Positions 43,021 to 55,150 of a stretch of 64,000 bases of DNA are shown piece by piece (position 1 is the stretch's first letter; each line of letters begins with the position of its first letter). The DNA comes from Himantopus leucocephalus (lineage: Eukaryota > Chordata > Aves > Charadriiformes > Recurvirostridae): contig RSEF01000020.1 in assembly GCA_003993805.1 (NCBI GenBank), positions 3,112,781-3,176,780 on the forward strand. Direction: 5' to 3'. The notes below the pieces were generated by a model. The model saw only the letters and a list, made by a program, of their open reading frames with translations, was not told the origin of the DNA and ran no database searches. The position numbers and the translations under genes are program-made.

Positions 43021-45883
43021 CTTAACAATCAAGTGACCAAACTGTGGTTGACAGAGCCTCAGTTCTGGAAAAATTGAAAGAGTGGAAGTTAATGAGGGAG
43101 TGACTATGGACTAGAGACTGGGATGCTCTGTCCTGGGTGATAAGGGAAGAGGTGAGCAGCGGCACAAGGGAGGACAGCTTGGTTAGGGAGACGTAGCAAC
43201 ACATGCAATAAGCTGTATGCAAAATTTGTTATTTCATATGAAATATTACTGTTTCTCTGTGCGTCAGTCCTGCATTAGATTTGTATGAGCATAAACTTGG
43301 CATAACTGCGTTCAGTCCGAGCTGCTCGAGTTCTGTTTGAGTGAGGTTTACATGACCAGATCCCATTGAAGTTTGAATTGCACATCTTCAAGGGTGGCAC
43401 TTCGCAAATTTCTGGGGCGTCGCATAAATAATTTCAAGACATAGAATATATTATAGGTGATACTCATTACATTGCTGCAGAGCGGTAGATTCAAACTACA
43501 CAGTATAAAATATCTCGGGAAATAAACTCTCTCCGTGTTGTGCCTCACAAATCATACGTGGCTTGTTTGAGCGGTCAGGAGAAAAAAAAAAAAGGATTCT
43601 ATAAGAACACACTCTCCTTAGAGGAACAGCCCGTTTGAGGTATGGAGATAGCAGCAACACCAGCTAAAGGTGCTTTCATCGAGAGTGATCCTTTCAGAGC
43701 AATGATTCACTTGTAGCACAGTCTGCTGTGGACTCTCACTGGGAATCAGGTGAGATAACTTGGCCCCGAAATTGCCTTAAGCGCTCCCGAACGCTTTAAC
43801 CTGGATTTGCAGCGCATAAAGGCTTATTTTGAGAGGGATAAATTCAGTGGCAATTTAGATGTATGGCATGACCTGGTATTTTTAAAATCTGTTGTTCTCA
43901 GGCTGTAATGATCTTAAACTAAAATACGTTCAGTGCTGCAGCATACTGTGTACGGTGATATACAAAGAAATGCGTAGGTTGTGAAGTGTTTGTAAATGTT
44001 TTACTTTAATTTTAGAAAAAACATGTAGTAGAGAAGAGAAAAATAGGCAAAGAGAGGTTGAAGCAGCTGTAGCAGTCTTTTTTTTTTTTTCCTTCAGAGA
44101 AAACTGACAAGTTTAAATGTCACGGCCATAATAGCAATTAATTCAAAATGCTTAATTATCATTTTGTATCCAGATTTGCTCTCTGTGCCACAAAGGCAAA
44201 TATAAATTAAATTGCCTACCGCTGAAACGTGGCTGCTAAGAGAGTAAGGCATAGTAGGCATTTTTGGTTAAAATGGGGTGGAAACATCTCTTCAGTCTCT
44301 ATTTTAGCATGCAAAAGGGCAACATCTTGGTATGTCTCACATAACTGTGTTTTGTATCAGCTGGAATGGCTGGAGACTTACCTCAAAACGCTGGATGTTG
44401 CACTGGGGATGCATTTTTGTGGTTAGCTACATTTACAGAGGCGTACAAATGCCTCACTGCCCTGGGCTTTATGGCGTGTGTTTTGAGTAAGAGGGTTTGT
44501 CAGCAAACAATGCGGCATATTCCAGGAGAGCAGGGAAAGCAATTATCTTCCCTGGCACCCTCAGCTCGAAAACCAGCAATATTGTGGGGCAGGGAGCTAA
44601 TTGCTCCATCTGTTGCTTTGGGCCTCTCGGAGGGAGGAGAGGTCTGTCTGCCACATTGTCTAACGCACGACACACGGAACGCGAAGGGTGGGCTGTCCAG
44701 GCAGGCAGGGACTCGGGAGCAGCCATGAGCTGGCTCACGTTGGAAGTTTAAAGTGCAATTTTGCTGTTATTGCATTGGCTTTATTATAACCTTGATGATT
44801 TTCAGTACGTCATTGGGGTAGCCGGAGTTCTCGTGCGTGTTATCTGTCAGACTGGAATCAATGAGGTTCGTTGTTTTCAATCAGAACTGGTGTTGGATAC
44901 GTTTTTCTTCCTGTTGGTTCGGTGGGATCTTGAACAAAGTGAAGCTTTCTGCCGTGCAAAAAATGCATTTTGGTGTCTGCATGAGTTGCCACAGCCCAAT
45001 AGCACATCTATGTTTTCAAAAAAAGTCCTAAGTTACACCAGTTTGTATCAATGATCTATTTTACTTTGTGTAAAAAATGTGCGTTGGCTTTTCCATCTTC
45101 AGACTTGTCCTGCCGTGATTGTATGCTGTGATTATGCATATGTATGATGTTCAGATATATATTAGCATTGCTTTGTAATCTTACATTTATGAACTGCTTG
45201 GGGATTCTGGAATGGCAACTGCAGGATATTTGTGAATTAAAAATAAGGACCGAGCTGTTTACTGGTATATACTTTTTGTTACTGTTCACGCTGTAACTTA
45301 AAAAGTCAAAAGGCCTTAATGCACCTTTCTCTAGCTGACAGGCAGGTGGAGTTTGAGCTTTCATCCAGTAGATCAGCACTCCACACCAGGCCTCTCGCAG
45401 CTCACACTATGATTTTAGGTAGCTTAAAATAATAACAACAACATTCAAGCCCTAACAGGGGGAACTTCTGACAACTCAGAGTCTATACCAATGCCAGTTA
45501 ACAGTTTTTACTGGTCAGCACCTTCCAGTGTTTAAAATGCTCGTGAACATCCTGCTTCTAGACTGCGAGGTGTCTCGGGTGGTGACTGGGAAGTCATGGA
45601 CGAACTGGATTTGTATCATCGGAGCCATTTCCCGTAACAGCACTGCGTTGTGTTCTGACTTCTTTCTGGGAGCTTCTTGGTTTAATACAAGTTGGAAAAC
45701 CCAGTTTTATCCTGTTTATAAACGGCTGCTGGCGGGGTTTGTCAGTCATTTGCAGAGTAGACAGAAAAGGAAAGGGAGGGAATTCATTAACGCTCAAATA
45801 TCATTTGCTGTGGGATCGGCTCTAACGAGACATGAATGTGAGCTGCACATTTCTGGGTGCGTAACCTGGTCGAGTTTGGCTGA

Positions 45884-45907
45884 AGATGTATCAGTGTAGA
45901 TACATCT
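45884..45907. repeat. Perfect 9-bp hairpin with 6-base loop
   Basis: AGATGTATC (45884-45892) pairs with GATACATCT (45899-45907) around AGTGTA. It has no associated gene. Confidence 0.75.
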
Positions 45908-46846
45908 ACAAACCATGGTGAGATGGCAGCGGGGTTTCGTTCTCAAAACAAGAATGTCCTTTTGTGGCTAAGTATGTAAAAATTAGCACTGAACTTGTTA
46001 GGGTGGCTTTGGTTGAAGGTGAGATCTCGTAAGCCTTATGACCGCGACCCGAGGGATGTGGGAGACAGTTTGTTATTCAGTCTCTCATATGAAGAAAAAG
46101 AGCTCGTGAAGGCTGAAATAGCAGTTAGGTATTACAGGTACAGTAGTTCTGAAATAACCAGAGGTGGAAGAACCCTGGAAGGACTGCCCCGCTGCTGACA
46201 GTGCTAGCTGGTCTTGTCTAGAAAATTGTACTCTCCTGTGTTGTGTCCAGTCCAGGTTAGATTACTGCAAGGATGGGGTTGTCAAAGGTGCTTGTACAGC
46301 TGTGGATTTTAGTTGCCTTTTGCTTTTGTTGCTGACATTATGCAAACCCCCAAAACTTGTCAGCTCTGCCGATTAGCTCATCAAACGTATGAGCTTCTCA
46401 GCACCAAACTATGATCTTTGCTGTGTTAGAGATTAAAATGATAAAGCAAGTCTGTGTTTTTTCTGGTGAGGAGTCAGAAATAAAAAGCACAAGTTTAAAG
46501 AGCCCAGGAGGTTTCTTAGCAGTCTAACGTTCCATTTATGATACTTTATTTTGCAATATGCTCCACTTAAATCTCTCTCCTTCGCTAAATACCATCATTG
46601 AGCCTTCCAGCCACAGACAGAATGATGTGCTTGGTTTGCTCATGCTGCTGGGAGTCTGTGCGGAGCGAGGAACAGCAGAGCTTTCTTCCCATCTGGCTGG
46701 CACAGATGATCCGAGGGCGCAGCTCCCTGCCTTCCCGGCTAGTTGAGGGACAACAGAACTGGCCGCACTGGGAGCCGCCACCACGGTTGTTCTTTGCTCT
46801 TCCACCACTTCTCAGCCCCTTTGTGGTGGCAGGAGCAGCAATTCAA

Positions 46847-47052
46847 AGAGTGAAGGTTGCATAGCTCTGTCTTAAAAGTACTGCTGTCAGCGGTAAAAAG
46901 CACCGTAATACAAGGAGCTGTGATCGCCGGGTCCCGTTTAGTATACCNAGAGTGAAGGTTGCATAGCTCTGTCTTAAAAGTACTGCTGTCAGTGGTAAAA
47001 AGCACAGTAATACAAGGAGCTGTGATCGCCGGGTCCCGTTTAGTGTATACCC
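46847..47052. repeat. Direct duplication around a single-N seam, followed by a second seam
   Basis: Bases 46847-46947 recur at 46949-47052, with N at 46948. The copies differ at two bases (CAGCGG versus CAGTGG, CACCGT versus CACAGT) and by an inserted GT (AGTATACC versus AGTGTATACC). A second N follows at 47053. Two minus-strand open frames that cross these N positions repeat the same peptide for this reason. Confidence 0.9.
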
Positions 47053-47068
47053 NGGGGGGGGGGGGGGG
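47053..47068 (+). repeat. N seam abutting a G15 homopolymer
   Basis: N at 47053 is followed by fifteen G. Long G runs stall sequencing, which explains a contig end here. The true length of the run is unknown. Confidence 0.85.
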
Positions 47069-47840
47069 ATGCCTGTTGGCAGGACTGCGTCCTTCCCCTG
47101 AGCCACATTCGGTGCACAGGTTGTGAATCAGGCCATGGTGAACAGGTTAATTTTACTTTATTGAATTCCCGATTTTGTACGTTTTGAGGTTGAGAAAAGG
47201 ACGAGTGAGTTATCGTTCTAATTTGTAAGATTAGTTTTTAGAATTTACAATTTATGCGAGTGTGCTTTTAGATGGATACTGCTACTTTCAACCTAAACTT
47301 AAAAACACAAAGATCAACATTTTTGAATCCGGGGGGGTGGTTCTCAGTTTGAAATCAGAGATAATTGAACTGGTGACAGGAGAAAAACCCAGGTTTGCAT
47401 TTAAGGTCGGTTTTTGAGGAATTGTTAGCTGTAGTAAGTAATACTGATTTGTCTTCGGAGATTGAAGAGTTCAGAAAGAGCACTTTTCATCTTGTGCCTG
47501 GTTTTGCAGTTACACAGAAGAAAACTGTGAGAAAGACTTTTTGTTTTTCTCCTATTCTCAGTAGTCAGGTATGTAACTGGGACTCAGCTGTCCAACTAAG
47601 TGGCATGGCTGCAACATGAGCATCTTCTGGGCACCGGCAGTAGTGGCTGCAGCTTATTCTTTTTAAAGGTTTCAAACAACCGAGTTCCCAAGTGGTGGGG
47701 GACTTCTTTCCAGGTCAGGAGTTTGACTTTGTTTAAAATGTAACAAATACGTACTGCTTGAAACAGTAAATAGCCTGTAAAAAAATATACTTAAACTAAA
47801 AGAAAACAAAGCCAAAAGTCCCAAAGAGTTAAAATATTAA

Positions 47841-47883
47841 AAGAAACCCAAACAAACAAACAAAAACACAAAAAAAACCCCAC
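47841..47883 (+). repeat. A-rich low-complexity tract (AAAC-type)
   Basis: Almost entirely A and C, with AAACAAACAAACAAAAAC at the core. It is similar in composition to the tract at 42964. Confidence 0.85.
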
Positions 47884-48464
47884 AAGTTTGCAGATACTGC
47901 AAAATTATCTCCCACATTTTCCCCTACATGAAATGAGTTTCACGATCTTTATATTATTTTTGTTTGAAGACCTCTGAGTATGGGTGTACTTACTGGCTGC
48001 TACAGCAGGAAGGTCAGCGAGGAGCAAGTTCTTGCGGCTGAAAGGGCAGGTGCCTTGCAGTAGAGCTGCATCCAAAGAAAGCTGAAGCATCCCAACAAGA
48101 TGCGCAGGGCGGAGGAGGATTTTTGCCCACTGTTGCTCATGTGCTTGTTTTGTTGACGCCACTTCCCACAAGAGTCAGAGCTGAATCCTCTCGCGTCACC
48201 TCCACGGATTAGAAGAAAGGAAAATCTGAGGCAATAACCATCCTTGGTTTGATTTCTGTAGCTTGGCATAGAACAAACATGACAGGAACAAGCTTGCTGT
48301 CTTTTTTTTTTAAAACCAAACAAAAAACATAGGTGCTTGGGTGTTCTTTGAAGACTTATTTCATGTGCAATAAAACATACAACCTAAGGAAGTTAAGGAA
48401 GTCAGGCTTCCTGTGGAGCATGGCTCTCTGAAGAAATAAAACAGGCAGACCTATGCACAGACGG

Positions 48465-48486
48465 GCATACATGTGCATGCGTGCGT
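48465..48486. other. Alternating purine-pyrimidine tract (Z-DNA-prone)
   Basis: Twenty-two bases alternate strictly purine and pyrimidine, with GTGCATGCGTGCGT at the right part. Such sequences can flip to Z-DNA under supercoiling. Confidence 0.6.
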
Positions 48487-49140
48487 TCACGTGGACTTTA
48501 ATAGTTCATTTTATATACGTGAAAGTCAATGACATGTAGTAAATGTGACCTGACACACTTTAAATAACTATGTGATTTGGTGGTGTTCCATGTTCTAAAA
48601 CTTGAAAGCATTGCTATAAAGAGATTTTGGAATATAGATGATCTTGGCAGAGTGAACCCTGAGTGTTTGGCTCAGAGAATATTGCGAACTAAGTGATAAA
48701 AGGAATTGCATAAAGACGAAGTTTCAGTTCCTGGAAGAAGCTTGGATAGTGTAAAGGTGCAGATAATTTGACATTTCTCTCTTTTGAATTTTGATTCATT
48801 TCTGTAGTTGTGGATGTTCTGCTGATGGAATTGTACGTGTGTAATCTGCGTATCAGCCTGTAAGGAGGGACTCATTCATTTACAAAGCTTTCGGTGAAAC
48901 TTGAGCGTCAGGAAACCAGGAGTAGTGCCCAGACAGGCAGCGCTAGCGGTGAGCAGATGGGGCTCTTGGCTCTCCTGCTCTCCTTCCCTCCCACTATCGT
49001 GCCCTGCCAGTATTCGTGGGATAAGGACCCTTTCCCCTTGTTTTTTAGCACTGGTGCATGTAATTCCATGAACAGCACTTACCTGCAGTGTTAAAGACCC
49101 CCATCGAGACCTTTTTTTACTTGCTTTACTGTCAAAATGG

Positions 49141-49460
49141 GTTATTTGAGATCTGCTTGGGCTGGGCGCTAGACGGAGACTTCCAGAGGAAGGCGCTGCA
49201 TGGAAGCCCCCGAGCATCCTGCATCCGCTGCTTCTTGCCGCGGTCTGAGCTGGGGCAGGAACCGCTGCCCGCGAGCAGACAGCGATCGTGGGACGGAAAG
49301 GCGAGTTGGCACGTGGTCAGAAGACACCCTGGCGATTCTGGCCAGGTGTGCTTGCTGTGTACGGCAGTTGGCAAGGGCTGTGGAGCAGTTCAGAGGAGGC
49401 ACTGGAGGAGCAGTCGGTGCTGTGCGAGGGCGGGTTACGGTCGGGGGAGAAGGGGAAACG
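49141..49460. promoter_or_regulatory. Second intronic CpG-island-like segment
   Basis: About 23 CpG in 320 bases at roughly 60% GC, observed/expected near 0.8 by hand count, with GCCGCGG and GCCCGCGAG cores. Three overlapping open frames across it follow from the high GC and show no family motif. Confidence 0.52.
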
Positions 49461-51228
49461 GCATCTTTAGAAACGCTCTTTGGTTTGAATTTGGATTATT
49501 GTCCAGTAACCCCATTGCCAGGTGGTATCCTGCATGCAGCCAGCAACTGCAACTTTTTTTAAGTCCCCGTAAGCATACAGCTTAAAGAATTAGGCCATAT
49601 TTACATCTCGGATCACAGAGAAAGCAGAACAGAATATAGAAGTCGTTTTAACAGCAATATTGTATCTGTTTTGTCATAACAAGACACATAATAGCGGCTA
49701 ATTCTCTCTTGAAAAGAAACCCCTGAATGATCCTGGATCAGTGACCCTGAATCCACGGCTCTTCCTTGAAGTTTCTGAGTCCCTTGAAGGGATTTAAACG
49801 GGAAACAAATGCGGGGCTAGATGGGATGTAGATAGGTGAAAGAAGAAGAAAAACATGGCAGAAGGAATAAATTGAATGTGTCAGTACAGGCAAATGGACA
49901 ACACTGCAGCATTAATATAGCGCAGCGATGGAGCCATCGGTAATGGGAATCCACAGAAAAACAAAGCTAGGAAACAGCAGAGGTCTCTTTCATTATTAAG
50001 CCTATGAACCTTCAGGCTATTCCCTATTAAGGGCGTGCAATAAAACATTCTCAGCTCTTTCCAGAGCACATTTTGTGGCGGTGACCACAGCAACATAGTG
50101 AAAGCATTGGCTGCGTTTTATAGAGGCTTCTGGAAGCGTGAGATCCTTGAAAAATACATTGGAGAAATGCCTGAAAACACTGTGGGTCTGCCCTGAGGCC
50201 ACTACTGTAATGTTGGGCTGCTTGCTTCTTTCCCGTGTTGTTAATCTTTCCTTTCTCTGTGTGCTTGGTTCTACGCCAGTCCTGCAGTATAGAAAATCAA
50301 AATGTCATCGACGACAGAGATGTCTGAAGAGTGAGCCTGTGCTGACAGGGAGCTGGGTGGTGGCCGCCCTGTCAGCACCATCCTGTCTCGGTAACTGAAA
50401 ATTGGTATTAAAATAAAATTTAGCAATACATTTTCCTAGTTTTTGAGGGTGGCTGAAGTTGAATGTATTTTGATGAAGTAGTCCAACTGAATTGCACTGC
50501 CTTGTTCTTTTAAAATACTTTATTAAAGTAAGCAGTTATTTAATTGCCCTTGCAGGTCAGCGTTACAGACCTTTTTTTTGTCCCCGTCCATCCCTGGAAG
50601 TCATTGCTGGTTGCTTATGCAAGGTTTTCCTTTTACTGTAGCGTTGTATATTAAATTATGCGCCCAATTGTGGTTGATTTCCATATCTTGTTTTATGTTT
50701 CTCCTAGCAGTTGCATTTCAAACTGTACTTAAATGAAAGGGGCACATCAATCATTTTCAAAGGAACTGGCGTTGGGTGGGAAAAGCATTTGATGCCATTT
50801 CATTGTTTGACAGTTTCAGCCCTTCCTTGCTTGCCTTGTGGTCCCTCAGCAAACCCTCTAAATAGTCAATTATCTTTTTTGGCTGAAGGGTCTTTTGCTT
50901 CCTAAACAGAAACTGAGAGCTTAGTATGTTTCTTAAATGTTTGGAAATCCAGTGATGTAAAAATTGGAACTTTTTGAGTGCTGCAATGTGTCCCATTCAG
51001 GTAACCACTTGTTTTCCGTTGGCCACAATAATACTGGTTTAAAACTGTTATACATCGTGAAAGATGATAGCTAGTCCCTTGTGATCACACTATTCATGAA
51101 GTAAAAAATGTAGGATGGCCAGTACAATTTCTTAGAGGACCCAAAAAGGGTACGGTTCAATACGTCGTACAGGAGAACCGCTCCTGAGTGCGCAGTAAAT
51201 TAAGGGGCGTACAAAGTTCATTGTCGTC

Positions 51229-51241
51229 TGCTGAGTCAGCA
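51229..51241. promoter_or_regulatory. Perfect Maf recognition element (T-MARE)
   Basis: TGCTGAGTCAGCA is a perfect 13-base palindrome, the optimal site for Maf homodimers and for small Maf with NRF, BACH or NF-E2 partners, with an AP-1 core. It sits in a CpG-dense patch, and a TGACGTT CRE-like half lies 70 bases away. A perfect 13-mer is expected by chance only about once in tens of megabases, but any single factor site remains a prediction. Confidence 0.6.
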
Positions 51242-54200
51242 ATGCATGTTCAATGCTTGGCGATGGGACGCGGTGTCTCAGGTCTCTCAGGTGGAGAGAT
51301 GACGTTCGTTCTGAAATGAATAGCTAATTTCACATATCTTCGTAGTCAGTGAACGGGCAAAGAATCGAGTGACCCTGAGTGGTTCAACACAAATTGTCCT
51401 ACCTCCAAGTTTAAGCATGCTAAACATACTATGGTCCATATCATCTATATGTGTTCAGTGAACCTTTATGAACTATATCTGAAGAATTTATTAAGGGTGA
51501 AAGCAAAGAGGTCCTACAGAAATTGCTTTAAAAATAGTAGAAATTAATAAAGAATTATGTCTACTCCTAAAGATTTTTAAGACCACCCTATAAAATTCTA
51601 TAGCAGGAATAAAATTAAGTGTTAAGTTCTGTACAATGATATGAAAACACTAGTTATAGAACGTAATAGAAAATTAGATATTTTGTAAAGTACTTTCTCA
51701 TAAGGGATAACTAAATATCATTAGTCTGCCTTGGACCTTTAATCTATACGAAATTCAATTTGAAAGTGAATAAAAGGGGTAACAACTTTTCTGCAAAGAG
51801 GAAAAATCACGATATAGCACAGTCTTGGGAACATACCCAGTTCTCAAGTATAGCACAAATGTTCCAGCAGCAGAAAATGCCAGGGAAAAATGTCTTCTGA
51901 ATGGTGTTTGCACACCAGAGAAGAACTGTTGTCAGAGGGCTCCAGTGTTTCATGGAGGGATTGAAGTCATCAGTGATACGGAATGTAGACTAAGGAAAGG
52001 CCAGGCTCCAGGATTTGTACTGTCAAATAAAGCTGACTTTATTTTATTCTTTTAAATAGCCTCAATAATTTTACCAGTGTTCCTTATTCAGTTGCAGAAC
52101 AGTGACTAGTATTCCATACGGCTGCACCCAGGCAGACCTGGGGATAGAGAATAATTCAAATCACCAGAAACGCACAGACTGCAGAGATGTAAAACCACAT
52201 TGCAAATGCACCGTTATTCTTTGTGGAGAATAATACTGTTCGGTTATTTTCTGAGGGCTACTGGTCACAAACTGCACTTGTTCAGGTTTTATTTTGTCCA
52301 TAATTGCATAAAACCCAGAAACTGTCCTATAAACAACATCCAAGTTGATGATCTGTACTATGTTGAAGGAGTTGCATTTTCAGTGATCCTTAATGTGAAG
52401 ATGCAGTTCCCTCAAATATTTACCAACAGATGGCTTTGGGCTCTTCAGCTGCTTGGTGAAATTATCAGAATCCTCCTACTACTAGTTTAAAAGACTTAAT
52501 CGTAGTAAGGACGTTTAGTACAAAAAGCATTTTTCAGGTAGCTGACCTTTTTCAGTCCTGCTTACTATCAATGTAATTAATGCTCAAGTTTCTTTAGAGC
52601 TACAATATAAAGAAATGTCAATGGCACGTTATAGCTGATTTGGTGCTTTTGAAGAGACATATAAGAAAGGAAGAAATAAAGGGAAGAAAATAGACAATTT
52701 CATAGGAAAGTGGGTACTTGTAGAGGTGTCTCTTACCTGTACGTGACATTGTAGCACCGTCATACTGATATTTGTGATGTTTGGATTTCATCATGCGTGT
52801 GGTAGATGAAATGTATTTTAGTCCAAGATGTCTCAAATCACTTGATCTCATTTTAAAAACTAATTTTTAAAGGTGATGTGTTGAAATATGAGAAAGGTGT
52901 GCTAGCATAAGGGCTCTCAGATGACCTAGTGCCATTGACCATATCTTAATAATATCTCACAGTTGCCTCACATCACAGTAAAGTCACATAAATAATTTCT
53001 TCCTCTACCCTGTCCTTCTCCTACATTAGACATGAGATTGCTGTGGTACCTGCAGAATGGTTTTTTTTTTCCTTAGGAAATGAAAGCAGCCAGCATTTCA
53101 AATGGAGCTAGTAGCATGGTTTCAAGTAGTTATTTTAGATTTGAAGTAACTTCTGACCATAATACAGGGGTTTATTATTTAGGCCAGTACTGTGAAGTAG
53201 AAAATGGCAAGAGAAAAACAAAAAAATCTTGTTTGGGCTGTGCATGTAGCTGTAAATATTTTATAAAGCTACGGCCAGCCACAAAGTAAATATTCAGTCT
53301 GCCCATTGTGACTAATTAGGAGATATCTGAGCTTTCTACTGACACAGTGCCTTCAAACACAAATGGCTAACAGCAGAGCAAAGAAATATTCCTTATTGAC
53401 TTGTACGGTTTTATGTTTTTACCTTTGTGCTGTACCGCTGCAGACAACATTAGATGTCTGTCTGCTCAAACAGAAATCTAATTGAGCTTCCTGATCTAGT
53501 ATCTAGTTCTAATAACGTTAGAGTAGATGGACTAAAACTTTGTTATCACTCTCTATATATTTAAAATTAAACAAACAATAAAAAGTAGGCAGAATATCTG
53601 TATTTTATAGCTGTAGCCTTTGGCAAGAGCAGTGTATGCTTCTATAAATTCTGTTTGATATTGTTGGATCTCTTATGTGACAGCAATGGTGAAATGAAAG
53701 AATATTACTGCAGAGAATCCAGGCATGAATAACACACCAGCCTAGTGGTGTTCAGCTACGGGAAGGCGGCCACAGCTTTGACACCAAGGTGTTCTCTTTG
53801 TATTCCTTTGTCCTTCCTGGAAGACTGGGAAAAATACATTTGAACGATGTTCATTTACAGCAGGTAACTTGGCTGTTCATGCAACCTTCATTGTCTCTTT
53901 TTTTTCCTCCCTTTTTCTACAAATAAATTGCTAGAGCAAAATGTGGCTGGAGAAGATGTTTTTAGATGCCTTTGAAGATGTAAAAACAGCAAATGGAACC
54001 TGCAGTGGCATAAACATCAAAGATCAGCCCAAGGAAAATCAAAGGATTTCTTTGAGTATATCGGCTTGCCCATAAATTGAAATGCATCAACTGCTGTATG
54101 TATCCTCTATACTGGGCGCCTTGCTATTGATTTTGATGCCACCCAAACATAAAAGGATGTGCACTACTTAACAGCTGTTTTTCTGTGGAGTTCTACATCT

Positions 54201-54347
54201 TAATTCTGAAACAGTTACGTTGCCAAACTATGCCAAACTTCTTCCCTAAGCCCCCCATTTTTAAAAGTTCGGGGATACAGCCAGCAACCCTTCTTGCTCA
54301 AAACTGGGGAGAAACCAGTTGCTATCATCCCAGAACTGGTAGTGGGT

Positions 54348-54394
54348 GTTGCTAGCAACCTTTGACTCTAATTGGTTAGTTGAATTATTATTGG
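54348..54394. promoter_or_regulatory. RFX X-box palindrome followed by two reversed CCAAT boxes
   Basis: GTTGCTAGCAAC at 54348-54359 is a perfect X-box inverted repeat. ATTGG (CCAAT on the minus strand) follows at 54371-54375 and 54390-54394. Half-sites AGCAAC at about 54283 and GTTGCTAT at about 54319 precede it. Known: RFX factors bind X-boxes and cooperate with NF-Y at CCAAT. The arrangement recalls X-Y modules, though the 11-base spacing is shorter than in MHC class II promoters. Confidence 0.5.
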
Positions 54395-54491
54395 TCTCAG
54401 TAATACAATATTGTGTTATCAAATGTTGTATGTTAACATACTTACGTAGAGAGTATATGATATATAATTAAATACTTCAGTATTAAATGTA

Positions 54492-54505
54492 TAGTAGTAG
54501 TAGTA
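54492..54505. repeat. (TAG)4 microsatellite
   Basis: Four perfect TAG units followed by TA, in AT-rich sequence. Confidence 0.85.
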
Positions 54506-55094
54506 CTTCTTAGCTGGCTAATCTTCTGGGCTCCTCATTTCTGTTAGCTTGTGGGAGGAGGTGACGTGTGCGTGGCTTTGAGAGGGGAGAAGGAAAGAGA
54601 AATGTCTTACCATGAGTGGGACGTGGATGTCATGGGCAGTACAGATTGCCGATAGCACAGCAAACCACCGCTGCCTCCTGCATCCCAGTCTTCTCTTCGT
54701 CTGCTGCAGACTTACTCCTGTGTCACGGCAGCCAAGGACTAATATTAATGCCAATAGGATATGCATGTTATATTATTTTTGAATTATTATGAAAATTTTC
54801 CCCTCTATGGATACTTTTCAGACTGAAAAAAGAAATTGAGCTCTGTGAGTTGACTTTATATTGGCCACTACTGCGGTCTTTCAAACAGAATCTCTTCGTT
54901 TTGGGGATAGTGATTTTGTAGGGGCAAATGAAAGATCCTTCTCAATATAATGCAGAGGGTGAATTCCCTGGTGTTGAACCTGAGGTGTTAATAACACAGG
55001 TGTTTGTTTCTTCAAGGAAGAGCGAAATGCTGTTTTGACACAATTTTATGTAATGGTTATGTTTGGATGTATTCTAAACTACTGTGTATTAGAG

Positions 55095-55150
55095 GTTTTT
55101 TGGTGGGTTGTTGGCTTTGTTTTGTTTGGGTTTTTTTTGTTTTAATTTTG
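55095..55150 (+). repeat. T/G-rich low-complexity tract
   Basis: T and G runs (GGTGGGTTGTTGG, TTTTGTTTGGG) with almost no A or C. Confidence 0.8.

Noticed and set aside
46739..47106. Two minus-strand open frames containing an internal peptide repeat
   Set aside because: The repeat comes from the duplicated seam at 46847-47052, and the frames cross N positions.
51060..52060. Retroviral LTR reading of this kilobase, because of CpG density and an AATAAA near 52026
   Set aside because: I could not find TG...CA ends, a target-site duplication, a primer-binding site or a second LTR.
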